14,013 nt of DNA from contig CAZWZG010000079.1 of NCBI GenBank assembly GCA_964638245.1, positions 1 through 14,013 on the forward strand, in the 5' to 3' direction. Under the pieces are notes generated by a model. The model saw nothing but the letters and a program-made list of their open reading frames with translations, made no database searches and was not told where the DNA came from. Below, one piece after another: positions 1-6,484 of the stretch (position 1 is its first letter; every line of letters starts with the position of its first letter). The translations under genes were made by a program, and so were the position numbers. This DNA is from CAZWZG01 sp964638245. GTDB taxonomy: Bacteria > Pseudomonadota > Alphaproteobacteria > Rhodobacterales > Rhodobacteraceae.

Positions 1-330
1 ATGTCGCTTGATGATCTTGCAACCCCAATGGCCGAACGCGCCGAAGAAGCGGCATCGACCTTGCGGCTACTGGCGCATCCATCAAGGCTCTTGATCCTGT
101 GCGCGTTGGTGGAAGGCCAAGCGTCCGTTTCGGCGTTGCAGGAGCGGCTTGGCGAAGGTCAGGCACAGGTCAGCCAGCAACTGGCCCGGTTGCGCAAGAT
201 GGGATTGGTGTCGGCCCACCGCGAAGGACGCACGATCCGCTACCAGCTTGCGGACGCGCGGATCGCCACGGTTTTGGAGGCGCTGCACAAGGCATATTGC
301 GCGCCCGATTCAGTCCCGCCCAATCCTTAG
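1..330 (+). CDS. ArsR/SmtB-family regulator, BigR/SqrR-like (probable persulfide sensor)
   Basis: A 109-residue winged-helix transcriptional repressor. The N-terminal helix carries the ArsR hallmark LRLLAHPSRLLILC (residues 21-34). The recognition helix is around residues 54-66 (QAQVSQQLARLRK), and the beta-wing is EGRTIRYQL (75-83). There is no ELCVCDL metal-binding motif, which argues against arsenic sensing. The two cysteines present are C34, at the end of the LILC helix, and C100, in the C-terminal helix. Their spacing of 66 residues matches the redox pair of BigR (C42/C108) and SqrR (C41/C107), which form a di- or tetrasulfide when they sense reactive sulfur species. By family knowledge the target would be sulfide-oxidation or efflux genes, but none lies downstream here, so regulated genes are probably upstream of the window. 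The ATG is base 1, so its ribosome site and any more upstream start cannot be seen. Confidence 0.88.
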   Translation: MSLDDLATPMAERAEEAASTLRLLAHPSRLLILCALVEGQASVSALQERLGEGQAQVSQQLARLRKMGLVSAHREGRTIRYQLADARIATVLEALHKAYCAPDSVPPNP

Positions 331-478
331 GCGTTGCCCGCGAATTGTGCGCTACATTCCGCGCAAGCGGCCATGTCCTTGACCCTAGGTCACTCTTTTG
401 AGTTCAACCCCTGTCGCACTTCAGATATACTTGGCTGATAGAAAAGGGTGCGAGGGACGCCTTGGGAGAGATAATCCA

Positions 479-694
479 GTGAAAGATGCAACTGCGCTCG
501 ACAACACGACGGACGACATTGACATCATCGTGGATGCGCTGATGCGCAATCCCGAAAACGCCGACGATATCAAAAGCCTTTTGCGCCAGAAATTGCGAGA
601 GCCAAACAAGCTGCGCGTTCTGGCCGCTGACAAACGCTCCAAAGCGGAACCCGCGTCGGACCCCGACGAGTTCTGGGATAACTTCCCGGTCTGA
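479..694 (+). CDS. Small acidic conserved hypothetical protein
   Basis: A 71-residue protein that I do not recognise. It is read from a GTG at 479, chosen because GGGAGAG lies about 8 bases upstream; an open frame runs further upstream to a TTG at 398, but that part lacks a ribosome site and looks non-coding. The N-terminal half is acidic (NTTDDIDIIVDALM), the middle is helical and basic (IKSLLRQKLREPNKLRVL), and the C-terminus is an acidic tail ending DEFWDNFPV. There is no signal peptide or membrane segment, so it is probably cytoplasmic. It stands alone between the ArsR gene and a convergent membrane-protein gene. The upstream gap (331-478) holds a TATACT hexamer at 426-431 that could be a -10 box, but no well-spaced -35. 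A real gene is likely given the good ribosome site; its function is unknown. Confidence 0.65.
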   Translation: MKDATALDNTTDDIDIIVDALMRNPENADDIKSLLRQKLREPNKLRVLAADKRSKAEPASDPDEFWDNFPV

Positions 695-708
695 GCGGTC
701 GCGCTCAG
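691..708. terminator. Hairpin shared by two convergent stop codons
   Basis: A perfect 7-bp inverted repeat with a four-base loop, CTGAGCG-GTCG-CGCTCAG. It contains the TGA of the upstream plus-strand gene (692-694) and the TGA of the facing minus-strand gene (705-707). The hairpin would form in both transcripts. There is no T-tract on either side, so it is not a classical intrinsic terminator; it may act as a bidirectional 3'-end stabiliser or weak terminator. Confidence 0.4.
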
Positions 709-920
709 CCCAACATCACGCCAAACACGACCATCATCAGGCCAAGCGCAGAAAGCGCGAGGGCGCCAAGGTTGAGCGCGATGACGCGTTGCAGTCGCGC
801 GCGCATGTCTTCGTCGTTCAGTCCTTCGCGACGTGCACGCCGCACAATCACGATACATGCGATCAAGCCAACAAGGCCCAAAGCGGTAAGAGCGGCACCA
901 AGCCAGACGAGGATTTCCAT
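705..920 (-). CDS. Small two-helix inner-membrane protein, hypothetical
   Basis: A 71-residue protein with two predicted membrane helices, about residues 3-26 (ILVWLGAALTALGLVGLIAC onward) and 46-70 (VIALNLGALALSALGLMMVV onward). They are joined by a basic, cytoplasmic-looking loop (VRRARREGLNDEDMRARLQR), so both ends should face the periplasm by the positive-inside rule. No functional residues stand out. It reads from an ATG at 920; the ribosome site is weak (AGGCAGG about 7 bases upstream). It is convergent with the small acidic gene, ten bases apart, and divergent from gapR. Small proteins of this kind are common and unnamed in Rhodobacterales; I cannot assign a role. Confidence 0.7.
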   Translation of the reverse strand: MEILVWLGAALTALGLVGLIACIVIVRRARREGLNDEDMRARLQRVIALNLGALALSALGLMMVVFGVMLG

Positions 921-1021
921 AGGCGCCTGCCTAAACCTTTGGAGGTGCGAACAGCAAGCCCTTGAAGGCAGGCCAAGCGCTCTCTAGGAGTGCCCGGGTA
1001 GGCAAACCAAGGAGAGCAGCA

Positions 1022-1285
1022 ATGGCCGACGGCGATACCCAACAATCCGAGAGTTACCGCGTGACGGCCGATGAATTGCGCCAGTTTGTCGAGCGCTTCG
1101 AACGGCTGGAGGCAGAAAAGAAGGACATCGCCGATCAGCAGAAAGAGGTGATGGCCGAGGCGAAATCGCGGGGCTATGACACGCGCGTGCTGCGCAAGCT
1201 AATCGCGATCCGCAAACGCGATCGCGACGACTTGGCCGAAGAAGAAGCCGTGCTCGAAATGTATCGCCAAGCGCTGGGTATGTGA
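1022..1285 (+). CDS. gapR: GapR-family nucleoid protein (DUF2312)
   Basis: An 87-residue DNA-binding protein of the DUF2312/GapR family. In Caulobacter, GapR forms a dimer of dimers that encircles overtwisted DNA ahead of polymerases and stimulates topoisomerases. Family features seen here are the N-terminal segment YRVTADELRQFVERFERLE (residues 11-29), the coiled-coil stretch EKKDIADQQKEVMAEAKSRG, and the lysine/arginine-rich KLIAIRKRDRDDLAEEEAVL, which carries the DNA-contacting basic residues. The C-terminus ends at the usual YRQALGM, so length is typical. The ATG at 1022 is preceded by AAGGAGAG about 6 bases away, a strong ribosome site. An open frame extends back to an ATG at 962 but has no ribosome site and is not part of the family. 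The gene is single and its stop touches that of the facing gene. Confidence 0.93.
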   Translation: MADGDTQQSESYRVTADELRQFVERFERLEAEKKDIADQQKEVMAEAKSRGYDTRVLRKLIAIRKRDRDDLAEEEAVLEMYRQALGM

Positions 1286-2164
1286 TCAGGCTTCGATGAA
1301 CTCGACGCCGGGCATTCGGCGGATCACTTCGATGTCTTCGTCATAAATTTCGGATAAGCGTTCGATGGTTTCCTCGGTCCAGCCGGGCAGGGCCGCTTCT
1401 TCCATCACCGCGCTGTCGAGGGCGTATTTTTCAAGGAAGGCGGCGAGGATCCGGCGTCGTGCGGTTTCATTGGCCGGCGGACGCTTGGCCATGAAATTGC
1501 GCAGTCGTTGCATCCCTTCGCGGTCCATAATCTTGGCCAGAATGTCCAGACCGCCCATCAGCTTGGTGAAGGTGTCCACGCCGGTCACCTCGCGCATCAC
1601 TTCGTTCCAGATGAACGGCGTATCTTCGTTGGCCCAGACGATGATCCGGGCGTCGGGAACGGATGTCCTCAGCCGTTGGATGAACTCGGACCAGCGTAGG
1701 CCATAGACGTCGATATCCGCCATGATCTCGGCGGCAGGAGCGCCGGTGTCTTCTTGCATGCGCATGATCGCGGGCAAAAAGCTGGCCGGGTTGACGATGG
1801 ACAGGGCGAATTCGACGTCATGGGCCGGAAATATGTTGCGCAACCAGGCTGCCTTCTGCGCCTTTGGATAGAATTGATCCTCGTCCACAGCCTTGGCGGG
1901 CATCGAGATGAAGCTCTCGTTCGAAAATACGATTCGCTCCGTCGTGTCGTCGTCGATCACGGTTTCGATCAAGGCTTCTTGCGCTTCAAATGACGCGAAC
2001 TGACCGCGAAGACTATTAATGCTGTCGCGCAAAAGCGATTTGTAGCGCCCCGGACCCGGCACAGCGACGCCCGCCTTCCCGAGCACTTCACGATTCTTGA
2101 GAAGGGATCGGATAAGCGCGCCGTCGTCGGTGGCATGGACACCGAGGTGAAAGACGATTTGCAT
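1286..2164 (-). CDS. Conserved hypothetical protein, N-terminus weakly sulfotransferase-like
   Basis: A protein of about 292 residues, apparently cytoplasmic, with no signal peptide or membrane helix. The N-terminus (MQIVFHLGVHATDDGALIRS) has the strand-loop-helix layout of the HIGxxKTGST phosphosulfate-binding loop of sulfotransferases but lacks the lysine and TGST residues, so activity is doubtful. Other notable segments are the PGPGRYKSLLRDSI stretch near residue 36, FSNESFISMP near 80, and VWANEDTPFIWNE near 180. I recall uncharacterised Roseobacter-group proteins with the same beginning, which is why the ATG at 2164 is preferred. The frame stays open to 2245, and an ATG at 2197 with GGTAAAG upstream is the alternative. 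A TTGACA hexamer lies upstream on this strand. The stop abuts that of gapR with no gap. Confidence 0.7.
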   Translation of the reverse strand: MQIVFHLGVHATDDGALIRSLLKNREVLGKAGVAVPGPGRYKSLLRDSINSLRGQFASFEAQEALIETVIDDDTTERIVFSNESFISMPAKAVDEDQFYPKAQKAAWLRNIFPAHDVEFALSIVNPASFLPAIMRMQEDTGAPAAEIMADIDVYGLRWSEFIQRLRTSVPDARIIVWANEDTPFIWNEVMREVTGVDTFTKLMGGLDILAKIMDREGMQRLRNFMAKRPPANETARRRILAAFLEKYALDSAVMEEAALPGWTEETIERLSEIYDEDIEVIRRMPGVEFIEA

Positions 2165-2213
2165 CGAGGCGTCTGCTCGTTTTTTCTTTGCTTGCATCAC
2201 TTTACCATAGTCC

Positions 2214-2239
2214 CGCAAATTGCGTACCCCGCGTGTCAA
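2214..2239 (-). promoter_or_regulatory. Possible promoter/operator for the minus-strand hypothetical gene
   Basis: A perfect -35-like TTGACA is read on the minus strand at 2239-2234. Just downstream is a small inverted repeat, CGCAA-A-TTGCG (2214-2224), at a position where an operator would overlap the promoter. A convincing -10 box at 16-19 bp is absent, so this is only a hint. The rest of the 2165-2389 gap shows nothing else besides the tRNA promoter. Confidence 0.22.
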
Positions 2240-2350
2240 ACACACCTGTGGATGGGCGGAAATAAGGTCACAGTGCGGGCCAAAACCACGATCCAGACAG
2301 GAGCGCTTGCGGTTTTTGCAGAATTTCGTTCAATCCCTGTTACCGCGGTC

Positions 2351-2379
2351 TTGCACCGTGGGCCTGCTTTGCGCTAGAC
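2351..2379 (+). promoter_or_regulatory. Candidate promoter of the tRNA-Thr gene
   Basis: TTGCAC (2351-2356) and CTAGAC (2374-2379) are separated by 17 bp. The -10 box ends 10 bases before the mature tRNA 5' end at 2390. The bases after the -10 are very GC-rich (GCCGCGC), as is usual for stringently controlled stable-RNA promoters. The -10 match is imperfect. Confidence 0.35.
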
Positions 2380-2389
2380 GCCGCGCAGT

Positions 2390-2465
2390 GCCCCTATAGC
2401 TCAGCTGGTAGAGCAACTGATTTGTAATCAGTAGGTCCGCGGTTCGAGTCCGTGTGGGGGCACCA
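2390..2465 (+). tRNA. tRNA-Thr (anticodon TGT)
   Basis: A full 76-base cloverleaf with an encoded CCA. The acceptor stem GCCCCTA pairs with TGGGGGC, with one G-T wobble. The D-loop carries AGCTGGTAGAG. The anticodon stem ACTGA/TCAGT encloses the loop TTTGTAA, giving anticodon TGT at 2423-2425, which reads ACA threonine codons. The T-arm is CGCGG-TTCGAGT-CCGTG. The discriminator base is A at 2462 and CCA is 2463-2465. The last base of CCA is directly followed by the stop codon of the facing pqiC gene. No terminator is visible downstream. Confidence 0.97.
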
Positions 2466-3026
2466 TCACCTCAATCCATCGCGCAAAATGATCGCCACGA
2501 GGCTTCGAATGGCCTCGGCGCGTGCGGCAGCGATGGCTGATGGGGTCAGGTCAGGGCCAATTGGTGCGTCGACAGCAAAAGAGCGGGCGACATTACGGCC
2601 CGACGCTTCTGGAGCAACGAAGTACTGGCCGCTGATCCGGAACAGGCCCGTCTGAGTGGCATAGAAATCCGCGACGCGGATATCCAGTCGCGCATCTGCA
2701 AGGTCACGGAACGGCCATGGCGACGGGGCAATCAACTTGTTGGTCGCAGCGCCCAAGCCTTCGGCGATCTCCAGCGTCATTGCGCGCGCAGGCTCGTCGG
2801 ACCAAAGCGGGCCCAGCGGTGCCAGCGACCCATCGGCGGTCGCCACTACGATTTCCTCGCTTGCCGCATAGACCGGCATGGTGACAGTCGTGACCTCCAC
2901 ACTGTGATAGCGGATCGAGACGCGGTCGGCAGTGGCCGCCACAGGCTCGGGCGGTGCAACGCGCAGATCAGCAGAGCCACAGGCGGCAAGGAAAAGCACA
3001 GGGATCAGGGCAAACAGGCGGATCAT
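2466..3026 (-). CDS. pqiC: PqiC-like outer-membrane lipoprotein of the Pqi transport system
   Basis: A 186-residue lipoprotein of the PqiC/YmbA type (ABC-type transport auxiliary lipoprotein component). The signal peptide is MIRLFALIPVLFLAAC, with lipobox LAAC and lipidated C16. Residue +2 is glycine, so sorting to the outer membrane is expected. The mature domain begins RVAPPEPV and contains VSIRYHSVEVTTVTMPVY, which fits the family's N-terminal strand. It then has LWSDEPARAMTLEIAEGL around residues 74-91, and a C-terminal helix after SFAVDAPIGPDLTPSAIAA. In E. coli PqiC sits in the outer membrane as the docking ring for the PqiB tunnel. Here it is the last gene of the pqi operon, starting 3 bases after the pqiB stop, so it is translationally linked. 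Its stop abuts the tRNA-Thr CCA end. Length matches the family. Confidence 0.85.
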   Translation of the reverse strand: MIRLFALIPVLFLAACGSADLRVAPPEPVAATADRVSIRYHSVEVTTVTMPVYAASEEIVVATADGSLAPLGPLWSDEPARAMTLEIAEGLGAATNKLIAPSPWPFRDLADARLDIRVADFYATQTGLFRISGQYFVAPEASGRNVARSFAVDAPIGPDLTPSAIAAARAEAIRSLVAIILRDGLR

Positions 3027-3029
3027 GGG

Positions 3030-5132
3030 TCAGCGTCCCGTCAAGATTGAATTGGGGTTGCGGGCGATCTGTCGGGCCAGTCGATCAAGCGAGGTCGCGG
3101 CGGCCTCGATCTGTCGCAGGGCCGCTGTCAGGTCGCGCCCCACTTGTCCGTCGCCTGCGTAGTCATCCAGTGCCGCACCGGCCTGGCCGGCGAGCGCATT
3201 CAACCGCGCTGACAACTCGGGCAGGGACGCGCTGGCTTCGGCCACGGCTTCAGCCGCACCGCGCGCCGAGGCGAGCGCAGCGTTTGCGTTGTCCACCAAA
3301 CCACCATCTCGCAACGCGGTAAGCGTGGCCCGCAAGTCCGCGAGCGTTGCGTTCAGTTCCTCGGGCAATGCGCGCAGGGAATCTTGTTCAAGCAAGGCTT
3401 CTCCGCTGGCCAGCAAGCTTTGCGCGCGATCGGCGAGGTCTTGAAGGGACAGCTGTTCTGCCTGGTTTAGGACTGCGCTGGCTTGATCGGCGAGGCCCGG
3501 AAGCGCCTCGGCGGTGTCGCCGATGGCCGAGATGCTTCGCGACAGCTCGCTCACGAGTTCTGCGTCCTGAAGGTCCGAGACGACCGCATTGATCCGTGAG
3601 GCTGTGTCCGAAAGGCTGCTCGAAAGCGACGCGATCGTGTCTGGGATTGCGGCGATCTGGTCGGCTTCAACGAGGGCGCGCACGCTTGCAACCGTGCCGC
3701 GCAGTTCGTCCAAGGTTGCGGAGACATCCGCGGGAATGGCTTGGGTGTCCGCGCTCGCCACGAGCGTGGACGCGGCGTCCAGAAAGGTCACAGCGCTGCG
3801 CAAGACATCTTCGACCGGCAGCGCTTCGACCCGTTGGAGAAGGTCCTGCACCGTCGTCGTCACATCCGTGACGTTGGGGGCGATCGTGGGGATCTGTGGG
3901 AACGGATCGGTGGTCCGGTCAAGGCTGGCATCGCCCGCGCCGGGGTCGTCCACAAGTTCAACGCGCAGCCCCGGTGTCAGGATCGAGGCATTGGCAAGCC
4001 TTGCGCGCAGGCCTTCGCCCACACGCCGTTCGATGAAATCGAGAAAGGCGGCATCGATGTCCTGGTCGTCGCTTGCCGTAAAACCAATACGCGACGGCAC
4101 CATGCGCAAGGTGGCGGACAGGCGCACGCGCCCATCCCCAAAGCGAGCTTCGTCAGTGATGCCTGCGATGCTGGTCACTTCGCCGACCTGCACACCGCCC
4201 AGTTGCACGGCGGACCCGATTGTGAGGCCGGGCAGGTTTTCATCAAACACCGCCAGGAACTCGACGCCCCCGGTTTCGCTTTCAATGAGGAAGCTTTGGC
4301 GGGCGGTGGATTCATCCGGCAGAAGTTGAAACTCGCGCCCAGGCGTTATGGCCGAACCGCCTGAGCCGAAGGTGTCAAAGGCAACGCCCCCGGCCAGCAA
4401 AGACGCCAATGACGAAAAATCGACCGAAGCCCCGGCTGCCCCAAGTGAAAAGCTGACGCCCGACACATCCCAGAACCGTGTTGCGGTAGAGATCCGCTGG
4501 TCATGGGGCGCAAAGACGACTGCCTCGGCCTGTACGGTTTGACCGTCTGCTGCTACGCGTGGTTCGCCCACTTCGCCAACCTGCACACCACGATACAGGA
4601 TCGGCGTCGCTGCGGGCGGAAGGCTGGTGTCAGACGTGAGAACGAAGGAGGTGCCGGTCTGTCCGCCGGTCAAAAGTGGCGCAGCATCAAGCCCGACAAA
4701 TCGTGTCGCGACGTTGCCCACCGTTCCGTCCCAGTCGCCTTCGATGTAGACACCCGACAGCACGGTATCCAGACCCGAGACGCCTTGCGTCGTCACTTCG
4801 GGGCGCACGACCCAGAAGCGGGCGGCATCATCCACGAAAGGCGCAATGCCCTGGTCCAGGCGGATGCTGACGATGACTTCGTCGAGCGCGTCGGAGAATC
4901 GAATGTCTTCAACCTGACCGACGGCGATATCCCTGTAGCGCAACTCGGTCTCGCCGCTGCGCACGCCGGTGGCACTCGGGAATGCCACCTCGATCAAAGG
5001 GCCACGGTTGGCATAGTTCTGCCAGGCAACGCCGACAGCAATCGCGAGGGCCAGAAGGGGGACGAGCCAGACGCCTGATACCCGCCACCCGCGCGGCGCG
5101 CTTTCCACATGCAGATCGTCGATATTGCTCAT
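3030..5132 (-). CDS. pqiB: PqiB, three-MCE-domain intermembrane transport protein with extended tail
   Basis: A 700-residue MCE protein that should form a hexameric tunnel carrying lipids across the periplasm. An N-terminal membrane anchor spans about residues 19-37 (SGVWLVPLLALAIAVGVAW). It is followed by three MCE domains. Domain 1 is about 44-135, with LRYRDIAVGQVEDIRF. Domain 2 is about 160-255, with ILYRGVQVGEVGEP. Domain 3 is about 287-395, with VQLGGVQVGEVTSI. After that comes a long alanine/leucine-rich helical tail (about 420-690) that ends NPNSILTGR, an ending of the type seen in MCE proteins. E. coli PqiB has 546 residues, so the tail is about 150 residues longer here, and it contains internal repeats. 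The ATG at 5132 overlaps the preceding pqiA stop as ATGA, which fixes the start. An upstream open frame to 5402 lies inside pqiA and is not used. Confidence 0.92.
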   Translation of the reverse strand: MSNIDDLHVESAPRGWRVSGVWLVPLLALAIAVGVAWQNYANRGPLIEVAFPSATGVRSGETELRYRDIAVGQVEDIRFSDALDEVIVSIRLDQGIAPFVDDAARFWVVRPEVTTQGVSGLDTVLSGVYIEGDWDGTVGNVATRFVGLDAAPLLTGGQTGTSFVLTSDTSLPPAATPILYRGVQVGEVGEPRVAADGQTVQAEAVVFAPHDQRISTATRFWDVSGVSFSLGAAGASVDFSSLASLLAGGVAFDTFGSGGSAITPGREFQLLPDESTARQSFLIESETGGVEFLAVFDENLPGLTIGSAVQLGGVQVGEVTSIAGITDEARFGDGRVRLSATLRMVPSRIGFTASDDQDIDAAFLDFIERRVGEGLRARLANASILTPGLRVELVDDPGAGDASLDRTTDPFPQIPTIAPNVTDVTTTVQDLLQRVEALPVEDVLRSAVTFLDAASTLVASADTQAIPADVSATLDELRGTVASVRALVEADQIAAIPDTIASLSSSLSDTASRINAVVSDLQDAELVSELSRSISAIGDTAEALPGLADQASAVLNQAEQLSLQDLADRAQSLLASGEALLEQDSLRALPEELNATLADLRATLTALRDGGLVDNANAALASARGAAEAVAEASASLPELSARLNALAGQAGAALDDYAGDGQVGRDLTAALRQIEAAATSLDRLARQIARNPNSILTGR

Positions 5133-5743
5133 GCTTTGGCCGCCCGACCCGGAAGGTGATCCCAGATCAGCCGGGAATCGAATGCTTTGGCGGAGAGCAT
5201 GGTGAATATTACCGAAAGAGCAAACGCCAAAGCGGCCGGCCCGGGTCGGATCGTGGCGATAACCGACAGTTGGACCAATGCGCTTAGGATCGCGACCACG
5301 AAGATATCGATCATGGACCAGCGTCCGATAAACTCGATCACCTCGAACAGACGCATCCGCCCCAGAACCGTGCGGTTCGAGCGGCGTTGTACGCTGATGC
5401 ACAGATAGGCGATGGCCAAAAACTTCGAGATCGGGATGACGACCGAGGCGATCAGGACAATGGCCGCAATGGTAATGTCACCATTTTGCGCGATCTCGAT
5501 GGCACCGCCGATGATCGTACTGTCGGAGGTCGACGTCAGCGTCTCGGTGATCAGCATCGGGTAGAGGTTGGCGGGAATGTAAGCGATCAGACCGGCCAGC
5601 CACCACGCCCAGACCCGCTGAAGGCTTTGGGCGTCCCGCGAGGACAAAGGCGCCCCGCAGCGGTCGCAGATGCTCGACTGGATCGGCCAGACCCGCGCAC
5701 AACTGCGGCAGGTCACAAGACCGTTTTCGCGGGCCGTACTCAT
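5129..5743 (-). CDS. pqiA: PqiA-like membrane protein, C-terminal-half homolog
   Basis: A 204-residue integral inner-membrane protein corresponding to the second repeat of PqiA. It begins with a zinc-ribbon of two CxxC pairs (C12, C15, C26, C29), followed by four predicted membrane helices near residues 46-66, 91-117, 143-163 and 167-187. Family motifs seen are YIPANLYPM (55-63), VVIPISKFLAI (101-111), RWSMIDIFVVA (141-151) and FDSRLIWD (188-195). In E. coli one about 417-residue PqiA carries two such modules; here the halves are separate genes. The ATG at 5743 overlaps the stop of the preceding half as ATGA and has GGAAAAGG upstream. It is followed by pqiB, again with an ATGA overlap, so the proteins are probably made in balanced amounts and assemble together to feed substrate to PqiB. 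Confidence 0.9.
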   Translation of the reverse strand: MSTARENGLVTCRSCARVWPIQSSICDRCGAPLSSRDAQSLQRVWAWWLAGLIAYIPANLYPMLITETLTSTSDSTIIGGAIEIAQNGDITIAAIVLIASVVIPISKFLAIAYLCISVQRRSNRTVLGRMRLFEVIEFIGRWSMIDIFVVAILSALVQLSVIATIRPGPAALAFALSVIFTMLSAKAFDSRLIWDHLPGRAAKA

Positions 5744-6411
5744 GCCTTTTCCGATCCGGCCAAAGGATGCGGCGTGGCCTTTTGATCCGATCGATCAAGC
5801 GCGGACCAGATCGACCATGTGCAAACGGAGCGGTCCACAAGGACGACAAACAGCGACAGGACGATGAACATCCAGAAGGCGGGTCCAAAGTTGAGCTGCG
5901 CCAGATCGGCGACTTTCACCAGTGCAACGGCGCAGCCGATGGCGAAGATTTCCGTCATCGCCCAGGGTTTCAGCCCTTGAGCAAGCCTGAACGCCCCACG
6001 CGCGCCGCGAAGGCTTGCGTTGCGCAGCGCAAGCGGGCCAAGCGCATAAATTAGAAGACCCGCGCGCGTCAGCGGGACAAGCACGATCATCGCCACGGAC
6101 GTGACCGAAACGATGATCAGGGCGCCGGTGCGAAAACTGGTCGCGACATCAAGCAGCGACACCCGATTGGTCAGCCCGCCTGCGTTGATCTCCAAAAACG
6201 GGTGAAACACCGCTGCGATCACGAGGATCAGGTTAGCCAGTGAAAGGGCGAGGATCCGCGTGAAAGCAGCGGACCGGGGCGAAATCAGAACCGTATGGCA
6301 CCTATGGCAAACCGCGCGCTCCTTCTCCGCGACCGCAGTTACGCGGTAGAGTTGGTCGCAATTGGGACACCCGATCAAGGTGTGCAAAGGGGTGTGGTTC
6401 TGGGCCGGCAT
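5740..6411 (-). CDS. pqiA: PqiA-like membrane protein, N-terminal-half homolog
   Basis: A 223-residue inner-membrane protein corresponding to the first PqiA module. A zinc-ribbon is formed by C15, C18, C35 and C38 (CPNC and CHRC). About four membrane helices follow, near residues 51-71, 96-116, 117-131 and 153-195; the last region probably contains two. Diagnostic motifs are VFHPFLEI (68-75) and LKPWAMTEIFAIG (147-159), matching the RPWSMxDVF-type motif of the family. The ATG at 6411 is used because the residues before it would lie partly in the preceding gene and are not PqiA-like. The ribosome site is poor (GAAGG about 11 bases upstream), which is odd for the first pqi gene. A 73-base gap separates it from the upstream gene, the largest in the operon, and holds repeats. 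It partners with the second half and PqiB. Confidence 0.88.
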   Translation of the reverse strand: MPAQNHTPLHTLIGCPNCDQLYRVTAVAEKERAVCHRCHTVLISPRSAAFTRILALSLANLILVIAAVFHPFLEINAGGLTNRVSLLDVATSFRTGALIIVSVTSVAMIVLVPLTRAGLLIYALGPLALRNASLRGARGAFRLAQGLKPWAMTEIFAIGCAVALVKVADLAQLNFGPAFWMFIVLSLFVVLVDRSVCTWSIWSALDRSDQKATPHPLAGSEKA

Positions 6412-6484
6412 CGGGGGTGTGGCCTTCGCTTGGGGTCTAGCGAGCCTATCGCCCCTGTCTTGGGGCCACAAGGCACGCTTGGGG
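6412..6484 (-). repeat. Intercistronic gap with short direct and inverted repeats
   Basis: On the transcribed strand, TCGCTGACCCCAAGCG (6491-6476, including the stop of the upstream gene) recurs as TCGCTAGACCCCAAGCG (6443-6427) with a one-base insertion. A third CCCCAAG lies between them (6465-6459). GTGGCC (6419-6424) and GGCCAC (6464-6469) form an inverted repeat that could fold the gap into a long stem-loop just before the weak pqiA ribosome site. It could be an RNA structure, a protein site or chance. Confidence 0.4.

Noticed and set aside
398..478. N-terminal extension of the small acidic gene to a TTG
   Set aside because: No ribosome site before the TTG. The extension looks like intergenic sequence, while GTG 479 has a clear GGGAGAG.
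421..858. Long minus-strand frame of 145 codons
   Set aside because: Rich in Arg, Thr, Ser and Trp with no family-like motif. It runs antisense through the small acidic gene and overlaps the better-supported two-helix membrane protein.
962..1021. Longer GapR from the ATG at 962
   Set aside because: The added residues are not part of the DUF2312 family and there is no ribosome site; ATG 1022 has a strong one.
2390..2465. tRNA-Thr as an integration (attachment) site for a mobile element
   Set aside because: No integrase gene and no partial repeat of the tRNA 3' end was found in the window. The flanking pqiC gene is intact.
3589..4364. Plus-strand open frames of 246 and 207 codons opposite pqiB
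   Set aside because: They are antisense shadows of the long GC-rich pqiB gene, with Arg/Ser/Thr-rich unlikely composition.
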